Shown piece by piece: positions 52,693 to 61,543 of a stretch of 64,000 nt of DNA (its first letter is position 1; the number at the start of each line of letters is the position of its first letter). Below the pieces are notes generated by a model, which was given only the letters and a program-made list of their open reading frames with translations, was not told where the DNA came from and did not search any database. The position numbers and the translations under genes are program-made. Origin of the DNA: Micromonospora alfalfae (lineage in GTDB: Bacteria > Actinomycetota > Actinomycetes > Mycobacteriales > Micromonosporaceae); contig NZ_JAKKFH010000016.1 of assembly GCF_022230925.1 (NCBI RefSeq), positions 1 through 64,000 of the forward strand, given 5' to 3'.

Positions 52693-53853
52693 TCAGGTGG
52701 TGTAGTCAGCGTTGATCCGGATGTATCCGTCAGTGAGGTCGCACCCGTACACGGTGAAAGCGTCGGCGCCGATCCCCAGGTCCACCTCGATCACCACGTC
52801 CTCGCCTTCGAGGTGGCGCCGCAGCCGAACCAGGGTCTCCTCAGTGGCCGGTGTCGGATAGACCTCGATACCGCCGAAGCCGATCCGTACCCGTTGCTGG
52901 TCGATGTCCTCGTCGTCCTCGCACTTGCCGACCGCCATGGCCACCCGGCCCCAGTTCGGGTCCGCGCCGTGCACTGCCGTCTTCACCAGCGGTGAGTTGA
53001 CGATGGCCTTGCCGACCCGCTTGGCCTGCTGGCCGTCCCGTGCGCCGCTGACCCGTACCTCGATGAGTTTGCTGGCGCCCTCCCCGTCGCGGGCGACCAT
53101 CCGCACCAGATCCAGTGCGACCGTGTACAACGCCTGCTCGAAGTCGTCCAGATCCACCGGCCCGGCCAGGCCGTTGGCGAAGACGGCCGCTGTGTCGCTG
53201 GTGGAGGTGTCGGTGTCAATGCTGACCGCGTTGAAGGTGCGAGCGATAACCGACCGGAACACCCGGTCCAGGTCGACCGGCTCGATGCGCGCGTCCGTAC
53301 AGAAGAACGTCAACAGGGTGGCCATGTTCGGTTCGATCATGCCGACGCCCTTCGCGACACCGACGATGCTCGCCGCTCCGCAGCTGGCCCGTACCACCTT
53401 GGGCGTGGTGTCGGTGGTCATGATCGCCCGTGCGACGCGGTCGAAGTCGGCAGGCGGAAAGGGCCACCGAAGCTCGGCCAGGCGCTGTCGCACCCGCGGC
53501 ATCGGATACTGCTTCCCGATCACCCCGGTCGACGCGATGAGCAGCTCGTCGTCGTCCAGGCCGACGGCGCGAGCCACGATGGACCGCACCTCGCGGGCGT
53601 TCTCCAGCCCTTCCTTGCCGGTGGCCACGTTCGCGTTGCGGGAGAGCACCACGACGCCACGGGCCGACGACGCCGACGCCGCCGAACGGCTGAGCACGAC
53701 GCTGGGGCCGGCGAACCGGGAGCGGGTGAACACCGCGGCGCTGACCGCGGGCACCTCGGAGACCAGGGCGGTGAAGTCGTCCTCGTCCTCCTTGAGCCCG
53801 GCGTTCGCGACCACCGCGCGGAACCCCTGCGGAACGATCATGTCCTGCTCCAT
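52693..53853 (-). CDS. ArgJ-type N-acetyltransferase, closest in features to OAT2
   Basis: The 386-residue protein is an ornithine acetyltransferase/glutamate acetyltransferase homologue. The self-cleavage site lies in KGVGMIEPNMATLL, with the nucleophile Thr179. Features such as TRSRFAGPSVVL, RNANVATGKEG, TFNAVSIDTDTSTSDTA, VNSPLVKTAVHGADPNWGRV and YGCDLTDGYIRINADYTT resemble what I remember of OAT2 from the clavulanic acid cluster more than the ArgJ of arginine operons. No other arg or clavam genes are here. A second ATG at 53841 (IVPQGFRAVV) has a better ribosome site (GGAG) and may be the true start. Confidence 0.82.
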   Translation of the reverse strand: MEQDMIVPQGFRAVVANAGLKEDEDDFTALVSEVPAVSAAVFTRSRFAGPSVVLSRSAASASSARGVVVLSRNANVATGKEGLENAREVRSIVARAVGLDDDELLIASTGVIGKQYPMPRVRQRLAELRWPFPPADFDRVARAIMTTDTTPKVVRASCGAASIVGVAKGVGMIEPNMATLLTFFCTDARIEPVDLDRVFRSVIARTFNAVSIDTDTSTSDTAAVFANGLAGPVDLDDFEQALYTVALDLVRMVARDGEGASKLIEVRVSGARDGQQAKRVGKAIVNSPLVKTAVHGADPNWGRVAMAVGKCEDDEDIDQQRVRIGFGGIEVYPTPATEETLVRLRRHLEGEDVVIEVDLGIGADAFTVYGCDLTDGYIRINADYTT

Positions 53854-54277
53854 CCTTCTCGTCTCGGCCCGGTTCTGGCCCGCGAATTCCGCAGCGGGCG
53901 ACGTCTAGGCTCACACCAGCCCGGACACCCGTGACCTGCCGGTCACCACACCGGAGCACCGGGGGAGCGGACCTCCGGACGTCGGCGCGGCGCACACCGA
54001 AACCCGCCGATGGGCAGCCGCAGCGGCCCGCCCTTCGTGACCCAACGTATCAATGAGGTAGCTATCCGACGGACGCCCGCCCGGAGCGTCCCACGGCGGT
54101 CCGCCGCACCGTGGCCAGACCGGACGACCTCGGAGCGAGGCAGGCCGGAATGGCGGTCCTGCCGGGCGAGCTTCGAACTGTGCGCACCGAACTTCCGTGT
54201 TTATGATCGACAACCCCCGACCGGGGATCCGACCTGGCCGATCGATTCGGCCCGGAGCAGAGCTGAGGTGCGCGACG
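53854..54277. other. 424-base intergenic region before the pterin-like operon
   Basis: This divergent gap must hold promoters for the ArgJ-type gene and for the seven-gene operon. A perfect dyad GTGACC-TGCC-GGTCAC sits at 53931 to 53946. TATGAT at 54202 is a possible -10 for the operon, about 70 bases before its GTG, but no clear -35 partner is seen. I find no convincing coding frame. Confidence 0.4.
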
Positions 54278-55261
54278 GTGATCCGCGAGGCGTACGCCTG
54301 CTGGGTGCGCGAACCCGGGGTGGCCGAGATCCGGCCGGTGTCGCTGACCACCCCTGGCCCCGACGAGGTGCTGGTTCGGACCCGTTACTCAGGGGTCAGC
54401 CGGGGCACCGAGACGCTGGTCTTCGCCGGCCGGGTGCCCGCCGACCAGTACGCCACCATGCGCGCGCCGTTTCAGGAGGGCGAGTTCCCCGGCCCGGTGA
54501 AGTACGGCTACCTGAGCGTCGGCGTGGTCGAGCAGGGCCCGCCGGAGCTGCTCGGACGGACGGTGTTCTGTCTGCACCCGCACCAGAGCGCCTACGTCGT
54601 GCCGGTGAGTGCCGTGGTGCCGGTGCCGGAGGGGGTGCCGGCCGCCCGAGCGGTGCTCGCCGGCACTGTGGAGACCGCCGTCAACGCGCTCTGGGACGCG
54701 GCGCCGCTGGTCGGCGACCGGGTCACGGTGATCGGCGCGGGCATGGTGGGCTGCTGCGTCGCGGCGCTTCTGGCCCGGTTCCCCGGCGTGCACGTCGAGC
54801 TGGTCGACACCGACGCGCGCAGGGCCGGCGTCGCCGGGGCCCTCGGCGTCGACTTCGCCAACCCGGCCGACGCCCGTGGTGACCGGGACCTGGTCGTGCA
54901 CGCCAGCGCCACCGCCGCCGGCCTGCAACAGTCGCTGGACCTGCTCGCCCCGGAGGGCACCGTCATCGAGCTGAGCTGGTACGGCGACCGCCCGGTGCAG
55001 GTGTCACTGGGCGGCGCGTTCCACTCCGGTCGACTCAGCGTGCGCAGCAGCCAGGTCGGCATGGTGGCACCCGCCCGACGGGGACGGCGCAGTTACACCG
55101 ACCGACTGGCGCTCGCCCTGGACCTGCTCGACGACCCGGCCTTCGACGCGTTGATCACCGGCGCGTCGCGCTTCGCGGAGCTGCCCGACGTGCTCGACAG
55201 ACTGACCTCGGGCGACCTGCCCGCGCTCTGCCACCTCATTACCTACGAAGACGGAGAGTGA
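54278..55261 (+). CDS. zinc-ligand-less MDR dehydrogenase
   Basis: The GTG at 54278, preceded by GAGGTG, gives 327 residues. It is a medium-chain dehydrogenase: catalytic domain [15 protein letters not shown], a [11 protein letters not shown] turn and the Rossmann motif [18 protein letters not shown]. The catalytic zinc ligands are missing: the usual Cys before GTD is serine (SRGTE) and the GHE position reads KYGY. It may reduce a carbonyl or enone without metal. First gene of a seven-gene, mostly overlapping operon with a PTPS-like gene, so its substrate may be a pterin or pyrimidine. Confidence 0.75.
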   Translation: MIREAYACWVREPGVAEIRPVSLTTPGPDEVLVRTRYSGVSRGTETLVFAGRVPADQYATMRAPFQEGEFPGPVKYGYLSVGVVEQGPPELLGRTVFCLHPHQSAYVVPVSAVVPVPEGVPAARAVLAGTVETAVNALWDAAPLVGDRVTVIGAGMVGCCVAALLARFPGVHVELVDTDARRAGVAGALGVDFANPADARGDRDLVVHASATAAGLQQSLDLLAPEGTVIELSWYGDRPVQVSLGGAFHSGRLSVRSSQVGMVAPARRGRRSYTDRLALALDLLDDPAFDALITGASRFAELPDVLDRLTSGDLPALCHLITYEDGE

Positions 55262-55662
55262 CAGTGTTCAGCGTGACAGTTCGGGACCACATGATGATCG
55301 CCCACAGTTTCCGAGGCGAGGTGTTCGGGCCCGCCCAACGGCTGCACGGCGCGACGTTCGTGGTGGACGCGACGTTCCGCCGGCCGGACCTGGACGGCGA
55401 CGGGATCGTGGTGGACATCGGCCTGGCCACCGAGCAGCTGCGGGCCGTGCTGAGCGAGCTGACGTACCGCAACCTCGACGACGAGGCGGCCTTCGCCGGG
55501 GTGAACACCACCACCGAGGTGCTGGCCCGTACCGTCGCGGACCGGCTGGTCGAGCGGGTGCACGCCGGTGAGCTGGGCGCGGGGGCGCGCGACCTGAGCG
55601 GCATCACTGTCACCCTGCACGAGTCGCACATCGCCTGGGCGAGCTACGAGCGGTCGTTGTGA
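55258..55662 (+). CDS. PTPS-family protein lacking catalytic residues
   Basis: The 134-residue protein has the T-fold of 6-pyruvoyl-tetrahydropterin synthase/Que[41 protein letters not shown] and [11 protein letters not shown] align with the family. But of the three zinc histidines only His16 and His30 remain; the third (HGH) is Ala32. The catalytic Cys position is Ala26, and the Asp-His pair before NLD reads Thr-Tyr. So it cannot work as a normal PTPS or QueD. It overlaps both neighbours by four bases. It may bind a pterin-like ligand or have a new activity. Confidence 0.78.
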   Translation: MTVFSVTVRDHMMIAHSFRGEVFGPAQRLHGATFVVDATFRRPDLDGDGIVVDIGLATEQLRAVLSELTYRNLDDEAAFAGVNTTTEVLARTVADRLVERVHAGELGAGARDLSGITVTLHESHIAWASYERSL

Positions 55663-56705
55663 CCGATGCGGGCCGGGCGGTGCACGTCGTCCTGCCCGGT
55701 GACATCGACGACCTGGCCACGCCCAGCGGCGGCAACGCCTACGACCGGCGGATCTGCGCGGGGCTGGGCGAGCGCGGGTGGTCGGTGCACGAGCATCAGG
55801 TGCCCGGCGCGTGGCCGCACCCCGACCCGGCCGACATGGCGACGTTGGGCGGGGTGCTCGCCGCCGCCCCCGACGACGCCGTGGTGCTGATCGACGGCCT
55901 GGTCGCCTCGGCCGTACCGGACCTGCTCGTCCCGCACGCCAGTCGGCTGCGCCTGGTGATCCTGGTGCACCTGCCGCTCGACGACGAGCCGGAGGCCCGC
56001 GCCCTGGCCACCGCCCGCGCCGTCGTCACCACCAGCGTTTGGACATGCCGAGCCCTGCTGGCCCGCCACCCGGCCCTCGCCGGCCGGGTCCGGGCCGCGC
56101 CGCCCGGGGTGCGGCCCGCGCCGCCAGCGGCCGGCTCGGTGGCCGGCGACCGGTTGCTCTGCGTCGCGGCTGTCACCCACCACAAGGGGTACGACGTGCT
56201 GGTCGACGCGATGGCCACGCTGGTCGGCCGGCAGTGGACGATGGTCTGTGCGGGCACACTGGCCCGGGAACCGGACCTTGTGCACCGGCTGCGCGACCGG
56301 TTGACCGGAGCGGGCCTCACCGAGCGGGTGCGGCTGGTCGGCCCGCTGACCGGCGCCGCGTTGGACGACGCGTACGCCGCCGCCGACCTGCTGGTGCTGC
56401 CGTCGAGAGGCGAGACGTACGGCATGGTCGTCACCGAGGCGCTGGCCCGCGGCCTGCCGGTGTTGACCACCGCCGTGGGCGGGCTGCCGGAGGCGCTGGG
56501 TCACGCGCCCGGCGGTGAGCGCCCGGGACTGCTGGTCCCACCCGGTGACCCGGCGGCGCTGGCCGCCGCGCTGATCCGCTGGCTGGACGACGACGCGCTG
56601 CGCGCCCGGCTGCGGCGTGCCGCTCTCGCCCGGCGCGACACCCTGACCGACTGGCCGGTGACCACCGCGTTGCTGGCCGGCGTGCTGAAGGAGGTGGCGG
56701 AATGA
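55659..56705 (+). CDS. GT4-family glycosyltransferase
   Basis: The 348-residue enzyme has two Rossmann-like halves of the GT-B fold: [21 protein letters not shown] at the N terminus and [14 protein letters not shown] with the [12 protein letters not shown]-x7-E motif of retaining GT4 enzymes near residue 252. It should transfer a sugar from a nucleotide sugar. It has no membrane segment. Its overlapping position between the PTPS-like and methyltransferase genes implies that it glycosylates the product of this pathway. Confidence 0.83.
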   Translation: MTDAGRAVHVVLPGDIDDLATPSGGNAYDRRICAGLGERGWSVHEHQVPGAWPHPDPADMATLGGVLAAAPDDAVVLIDGLVASAVPDLLVPHASRLRLVILVHLPLDDEPEARALATARAVVTTSVWTCRALLARHPALAGRVRAAPPGVRPAPPAAGSVAGDRLLCVAAVTHHKGYDVLVDAMATLVGRQWTMVCAGTLAREPDLVHRLRDRLTGAGLTERVRLVGPLTGAALDDAYAAADLLVLPSRGETYGMVVTEALARGLPVLTTAVGGLPEALGHAPGGERPGLLVPPGDPAALAAALIRWLDDDALRARLRRAALARRDTLTDWPVTTALLAGVLKEVAE

Positions 56706-57520
56706 CCGCCGAGGAGACCCTGCCGTTCGCCGACTGGCTGCGGTTGCGTGAGCCGGCCGACGCGGCGGCACGCGCCGAGGACCTGCTCGATGCCGTCCGG
56801 GCCCGGCTGACCGGTGACGGCCCGACGGTGATCCACGACCTGGGCAGCGGCACCGGGTCGATGAGTCGTTGGCTGGCCGCCCGGCTACCCGGACCACAGC
56901 ACTGGGTGCTGCACGACCGGGACGCCGACCTGCTGGCCCGTGCCGCCGAGGGCATGAGGGGGGTGACCGCCGCCGACGGCGCCCCGGTCACCGTCCACAC
57001 CCGCTGCGGCGACCTCACCCGGCTGACCGCCGCCGATTTCGCCGACGGTTCCCTGGTCACCGCGTCCGCGCTGCTGGACATGCTCACCGCGGAGGAGATC
57101 GAACGGGTGGCGGCGGCCTGCGTCGGCCGACCCGCCCTGTTCGCCATCTCGGTGACCGGGCGGGTCCGGTTCACCCCGGCCGACCCGCTCGACGAGGCGG
57201 TCGAGGCCGCGTTCAACGACCACCAGCGGCGTACCGTCGAGGGCCGGCGGCTGCTCGGCCCGGATGCCGTCGCCGCCACCGCCGCCGCGTTCGTCCGGCG
57301 CGGCGTCGACGTGCGGGAACGGCCCAGCCCGTGGCGTCTCGGCCCGGAGCAGGCCGACCTGACCGCCGAATGGTTTCGAGGGTGGCTCGCGGCGGCCTGC
57401 GAGCAGCGCCCCGACCTGGCCGACCCCGCCCAGGCGTACGCCCGCCGTCGGTTGGATGACGCGGCGGCCGGACGACTCACAGTGCTTGTCGAACACACTG
57501 ACCTCCTCGCCGGTGGATGA
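56702..57520 (+). CDS. class I SAM-dependent methyltransferase
   Basis: The 272-residue protein has the SAM site VIHDLGSGTGSMSRWLAARL near residue 44, an acidic strand end in HDRDADLL and the segment ASALLDMLTAEEIERV. It should methylate an O, N or C atom of the pathway intermediate. The ATG overlaps the glycosyltransferase stop by four bases. No specific subfamily is recognised. Confidence 0.82.
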   Translation: MTAEETLPFADWLRLREPADAAARAEDLLDAVRARLTGDGPTVIHDLGSGTGSMSRWLAARLPGPQHWVLHDRDADLLARAAEGMRGVTAADGAPVTVHTRCGDLTRLTAADFADGSLVTASALLDMLTAEEIERVAAACVGRPALFAISVTGRVRFTPADPLDEAVEAAFNDHQRRTVEGRRLLGPDAVAATAAAFVRRGVDVRERPSPWRLGPEQADLTAEWFRGWLAAACEQRPDLADPAQAYARRRLDDAAAGRLTVLVEHTDLLAGG

Positions 57521-57586
57521 ACCGTTCACGCCCTGGGTACGTGCACTAGGGCAAGTGGACGATCTTCAAAGGGGAGGCCGGCGCCG

Positions 57587-58525
57587 ATGTTCTGGGCCTG
57601 GGCACGAGTGGTCGGCGGGGTGGGTCTGCTCGCCGTCCTGCTGTGGCAGGTGGGCAGCGGCCCGTTCCTCGCCGGAGTGCGACTGATCGACGCGCCGGCG
57701 TTGGCCGCGGCGCTGGTCATCGGGGTGCTCACCACCGTCTGCGCGGCGTGGCGGTGGAGCCTGGTCGCCGGCGGCCTCGGCGTACGCCTGCCACTGGCGA
57801 CGGCTGTGGCGCACTGCTACCGGGCCGTGTTCCTCAACGCCACACTGCCTGGCGGGATGCTCGGCGACGTGCACCGGGCGGTACGCCACGGCCGCGACGC
57901 CGGTGACGTGAGCCGGGGCATCCGCGCGGTGGTCTGGGAGCGTGCCGCCGGGCAGGTGGTCCTGGTCGGGGTCGCGCTGGTGGTGCTCGCCGCCTTCCCG
58001 TCCCCGGTACGGCGGTACCTGCCGGTCGCCGCCGCGCTGCTCGTCGCCGGCGGGTTGGTCGTCGTGCTGGTGGCCAGGGTCCTTCCCAACGGTGGCGGGT
58101 CGCGTTGGGCGACGGCGCTGCGTACCGCCGTGGCGGACGTGCGGTCGGGGCTGCTGGCGCGGCGCACCTGGTTCGGTGTGCTGGTCGCCTCGGCCGTGAT
58201 GGTCGCCGGTCACCTGGCCACCTTCCTGGTGGCGGCGCGCACCGCCGGATCGGACGCCCCGCTGTCCCGACTGCTGCCGTTGACGCTGCTCGCACTGCTC
58301 GCCATGGGCCTGCCGCTGAACGTGGCCGGCTTCGGTCCTCGCGAGGGGGTGGCAGCATGGGTGTTCGGTGCAGCCGGTCTCAGCGCGGCCGAGGGCGTCG
58401 CCACCGCCACCGTCTACGGTGCACTGGTGCTGGTGGCCAGCCTGCCCGGGGCCGCCGTGCTGCTGGCCCGGCGGCGTCGAACTCCGGTCGCCGCCCGGGA
58501 AGCCGCCTCCGGCGGCGGATGTTGA
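57587..58525 (+). CDS. UPF0104-type (lysylphosphatidylglycerol synthase-like) membrane protein
   Basis: The 312-residue protein has about eight transmembrane helices, with FLNATLPGGMLGDVHRAVRHG and LPLNVAGFGPREGVAAWVF, the signature of the UPF0104/MprF-N family. Some members flip aminoacylated lipids and others have unknown roles; this one has no catalytic domain. In this operon it may export or flip the glycosylated product. The ATG at 57587 follows GGGGAGG, 66 bases after the methyltransferase stop. Confidence 0.8.
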   Translation: MFWAWARVVGGVGLLAVLLWQVGSGPFLAGVRLIDAPALAAALVIGVLTTVCAAWRWSLVAGGLGVRLPLATAVAHCYRAVFLNATLPGGMLGDVHRAVRHGRDAGDVSRGIRAVVWERAAGQVVLVGVALVVLAAFPSPVRRYLPVAAALLVAGGLVVVLVARVLPNGGGSRWATALRTAVADVRSGLLARRTWFGVLVASAVMVAGHLATFLVAARTAGSDAPLSRLLPLTLLALLAMGLPLNVAGFGPREGVAAWVFGAAGLSAAEGVATATVYGALVLVASLPGAAVLLARRRRTPVAAREAASGGGC

Positions 58526-58583
58526 GTCGGTTGTGAGACGGTACGCGTCGCCGGACGACGGTGACGCCGGACGAAGGAGTCCC

Positions 58584-59285
58584 ATGCCCGAAGCATTGCC
58601 GGTTGCCACGATCCGCACGCAGGTCACGGTGCCGCTGGCGTTTCCGGATGGCTACACCACCACCGCCCGGGTGTTCACCTTCAAGGGCCTGGTGGACGGT
58701 CGGGAGCACCTGGCCCTCGGCCTCGGCGACTGGGCGGGCGCCCTGGACCGGCTGGCCGCCGGGGGAGCAGCCCCGCTGGTCCGTCCGCACAGCGAGTGCC
58801 TGACCGGCGACGTGTTCGGCAGCCAACGCTGCGACTGCGGGCCGCAACTGCGCGAGGCGGTGCAGCGGATCGCCGAGACCGGCGGTTTCCTGCTCTACCT
58901 CCGGCAGGAGGGCCGTGGCATCGGCCTGTACGCCAAACTCGACGCGTACGCGTTGCAGGACGCCGGGTTGGACACCTACCAGGCCAACGTCGCGCTGGGC
59001 CGGGGCGAGGACGAGCGGGACTACACGGCCGCCGCGCAGATGCTGGCCACGTTGGGCGTGCCGCGGGTTCGACTGCTGAGCAGCAACCCGGACAAGGCCG
59101 AGCAGTTGACCCGGCTGGGCGTGGACGTTGTCGAACGGGTGCTCACCAGCGTCTTCCTCTCGCCGGCCAACGCCGACTACCTGGCTGCCAAGGCGGCCAA
59201 GGCGGCGGAGGTCGAGGCGGCCGAGGCGGTCGAGGCGGCGGATGTGCTCGCGGGTCGTGCTCCTGAGCGGCCCGTCTCCCGATGA
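58584..59285 (+). CDS. ribA: GTP cyclohydrolase II
   Basis: The 233-residue enzyme opens GTP to a 2,5-diamino-6-ribosylamino-pyrimidinone phosphate, the first step of riboflavin synthesis. Zinc ligands lie in HSECLTGDVFGSQRCDCG; the active site includes LLYLRQEGRGIGLY and the Tyr before LRQEGR is kept, which argues for a normal reaction. SNPDKAEQLTRLGVDVVER closes the fold. A helical Ala/Glu-rich tail extends 35 residues past the family end. It is separate from any riboflavin operon (no ribB, ribE or ribH nearby), so it probably feeds this local pathway. GAAGGAG precedes the ATG. Confidence 0.9.
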   Translation: MPEALPVATIRTQVTVPLAFPDGYTTTARVFTFKGLVDGREHLALGLGDWAGALDRLAAGGAAPLVRPHSECLTGDVFGSQRCDCGPQLREAVQRIAETGGFLLYLRQEGRGIGLYAKLDAYALQDAGLDTYQANVALGRGEDERDYTAAAQMLATLGVPRVRLLSSNPDKAEQLTRLGVDVVERVLTSVFLSPANADYLAAKAAKAAEVEAAEAVEAADVLAGRAPERPVSR

Positions 59286-60007
59286 GTTGGCGGCCGGGGC
59301 CGGCGCGGCCGTACGTGCTGCTGAGTTGTGCCGCCTCCATCGACGGGTACATCGACGACGCCTCCGAGCAGCGGTTACTGCTGTCCAACGAGGAGGACCT
59401 GGACCGCGTCGACGCGGTCCGGGCCAGCTGCGATGCCATCCTGGTCGGCGCCGGCACCGTCCGACGAGACGACCCTCGGCTGCTGGTGCGCTCCCCGAGT
59501 CGACGGGCCGAGCGGGTGGCGGCCGGTCGGCCGGCCTCGCCCACCAAGGTCACCCTGACCGCCCAGGGTGACCTCGATTCGACCGCCCGCTTCTTCACCG
59601 CCGGTGATTCGGCCCGGCTCGTGTACTGCGCCACGGGCGCGCTGGAGAAGACCGAGGAGCGGGTCGGCCGACTGGCCACAGTGATCGACGCGGGTGAGCC
59701 CGTCGACCCGGGGTGGATGCTGACCGACCTGGCCGCGCGGGGTGTTCAGCGGTTGATGGTGGAGGGCGGCGGGACGGTGCACGCGCAGTTCCTCGCCGCC
59801 GGTCTCGCCGACGAACTGCACCTGGTGGTCGCCCCGTTCTTCGTCGGCGACGGCCGGGCGCCCCGGTTCGTCGGCGAGGGTCGCTTCCCCTGGCACCCGG
59901 GCCGCCGCGCCCGCCTGGCCGAGGCCCGCCAGATCGGTGACGTGGTCCTGCTCCGTTACGCCCTCTCCGCCCGCTGCCCGGCCGACCCTGCCCGCCCTAT
60001 CGGTTGA
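59282..60007 (+). CDS. RibD C-terminal/dihydrofolate-reductase-like reductase
   Basis: The 241-residue protein is a RibD_C-type reductase with YVLLSCAASIDGYIDD at the N terminus, ILVGAGTVRRDDPRL and MVEGGGTVHAQFLAAGLADEL. It lacks the RibD deaminase domain. After GTP cyclohydrolase II, this reductase could convert the ribosylamino side chain to ribityl before deamination, as in archaea and fungi. Its ATG overlaps the GTP cyclohydrolase stop by four bases and it ends the seven-gene operon. A palindromic repeat begins at its stop codon. Confidence 0.83.
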   Translation: MSWRPGPARPYVLLSCAASIDGYIDDASEQRLLLSNEEDLDRVDAVRASCDAILVGAGTVRRDDPRLLVRSPSRRAERVAAGRPASPTKVTLTAQGDLDSTARFFTAGDSARLVYCATGALEKTEERVGRLATVIDAGEPVDPGWMLTDLAARGVQRLMVEGGGTVHAQFLAAGLADELHLVVAPFFVGDGRAPRFVGEGRFPWHPGRRARLAEARQIGDVVLLRYALSARCPADPARPIG

Positions 60008-60063
60008 TCATGGGTTTGGCGGGTGATTCGATTTCCGCGGAACCCGCCAACCCGGGATCACCC
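60003..60063. repeat. palindromic repeat element at an operon end
   Basis: Arms at 60003 to 60024 and 60042 to 60063 pair with a few mismatches: GGTTTGGCGGGT with ACCCGCCAACC, and TTGATCA with GGATCAC at the outer ends. The loop is 17 bases. It begins within the RibD-C stop codon. It may act as a terminator or be a mobile palindrome; it resembles the three others in the window. Confidence 0.7.
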
Positions 60064-60126
60064 CGACCGCTGGGTGGGTGGGGTTATTTCGTGGACGGCA
60101 GTGCCGTGCCCCGACAGAATCTCCGG

Positions 60127-60678
60127 ATGTCCGTAGCGCCCCTGGCCATCCTGCGCTCGCAGTTCGACCTGACGTGGTCGCTGTTCGAGTACCACCTTGA
60201 GCGACTCGATGCCGCTGACTTCCTCTGGGAGCCGGCCGACCACTGCTGGTCGGTGCGGCAGAGCACCGACGGCACGTGGACCCCGGACTGGGCCGACACC
60301 GAACCCGACCCGGTCCCGGTGCCGACGATCGGCTGGCTCACCTGGCACGTCGGCTGGTGGTGGACAGTGGCGATGGACCATCTCCGGGGTGGACCAGTCC
60401 GGCAGCGCACGGCCGTTGTCTGGCCCGGCCCGGGCGAGCCGAGTGTCGTCTGGCTGCGGGGCCTGCGCACCGAGTGGCTGGGTCTGCTCGACCAGCTCGG
60501 TGACAGCGACCTCGACCGCATCGCGACGTTCCCCTGGCCGGACGGGACCGACCACACGGTCACGCACACGGTCGGTTGGGTCAACTCGGAGCTGATGAAG
60601 AACGTCGCGGAGATCGGTCAGCTCCGGCTGCTCCGCGCCGCACGGACCGATCGGGGCGGCCCGGCTGCTCGCCCGTAG
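60127..60678 (+). CDS. DinB-family protein
   Basis: The 183-residue protein has the DinB/YfiT four-helix bundle: ILRSQFDLTWSLFEYHLERL, the WHVGWWWTVAMDHL His motif and HTVGWVNSELMKNVAEIGQL, which together can bind a metal. Members of the fold include thiol-dependent (mycothiol) transferases. It is downstream of the palindromic repeat and probably not part of the seven-gene operon. The ATG at 60127 is preferred over the longer 60004 frame because that would begin in the repeat. Confidence 0.8.
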   Translation: MSVAPLAILRSQFDLTWSLFEYHLERLDAADFLWEPADHCWSVRQSTDGTWTPDWADTEPDPVPVPTIGWLTWHVGWWWTVAMDHLRGGPVRQRTAVVWPGPGEPSVVWLRGLRTEWLGLLDQLGDSDLDRIATFPWPDGTDHTVTHTVGWVNSELMKNVAEIGQLRLLRAARTDRGGPAARP

Positions 60679-60720
60679 TACCTTCGTCACTGGCAGTGCC
60701 GTGACGAGGCTGGAGGCGGC

Positions 60721-61533
60721 GTGCTCAGTGTCCGGTGTGTCGAGTGCGAGGCGGAGCTGCCCGCCGGCGCCGGCCGGGGGCGCCCACGCCGCTACTGCTC
60801 CCGGCGCTGCCAGGCCCGCGCGTACCGCAGGCGTCGTGAGCACGGCCCCACCAGCACCCCGCGTCGATTGCCGGACCTGCCCGCGCCGACCGGCGGCGAC
60901 CCGCGTCACCGGTTTGTCGCCCTCGCTGTCGAGCTGGCGGACGCCGGCGGCCTGGACGCCGTCTCCCTGCGGGTCCTCGCCCAACGCGCCGGCCTGCCCG
61001 CCCACGCCGTGTACCGGCACGTCCGGAACCGGGCCGACCTCCTCGCCGCCATGGCCGAGCAGATCACCGCGACCCGCCCGCCGGGCGCCGCGCCACTACC
61101 GCCTGATCCTCGACAACGGCTCGAACGGCTGGCCGAGGACGAGTGGGCGATGTACCGCCGCCATCCCTGGCTGCTGGCCATCCTCGCCACCGACCGACCG
61201 CCGACCGGGCCGGCGGTACTCGCCATGGTCGACCGGGTGGTCGCAGCGTTCAGCAGCGCCGGATACGACCCGGCCGAGGCGTTCCGTGCCTACCTGGCGC
61301 TCAGCGGCTACATCCAGGGCATGGCCCTGCTCATCCGGCGCGATCCCGTCGACAGCACCTACCACGCCTGGTGGTCGGCGACCCGCACCCGGCTGGAACG
61401 GACCGGTCGTACCCGCAACCGACAGTGGCTGGTCGCGGCCGGGCAGACCAGACCCGACACCGACCTGGACGCGTGGTTCCAGTTCGGCCTGCGCGGGCTG
61501 CTCGACGGCCTGTTGCGCGGCCCGTCTCGGTAG
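60721..61533 (+). CDS. TetR/AcrR-family regulator with N-terminal zinc-finger-like segment
   Basis: The GTG at 60721 gives 270 residues. Residues 6 to 30 carry CVEC and CSRRC, with RYCSRRCQARAYRRRRE, resembling a small zinc-binding knuckle common at the N terminus of actinomycete TetR proteins. Residues about 62 to 110 are the TetR HTH (VSLRVLAQRAGLPAHAVYRHVRNRADLL). The rest is a C-terminal ligand-binding bundle. Targets and ligand are unknown. It is followed ten bases later by a GNAT gene. Confidence 0.82.
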   Translation: MLSVRCVECEAELPAGAGRGRPRRYCSRRCQARAYRRRREHGPTSTPRRLPDLPAPTGGDPRHRFVALAVELADAGGLDAVSLRVLAQRAGLPAHAVYRHVRNRADLLAAMAEQITATRPPGAAPLPPDPRQRLERLAEDEWAMYRRHPWLLAILATDRPPTGPAVLAMVDRVVAAFSSAGYDPAEAFRAYLALSGYIQGMALLIRRDPVDSTYHAWWSATRTRLERTGRTRNRQWLVAAGQTRPDTDLDAWFQFGLRGLLDGLLRGPSR

Positions 61534-61543
61534 GGTTGCCGGC

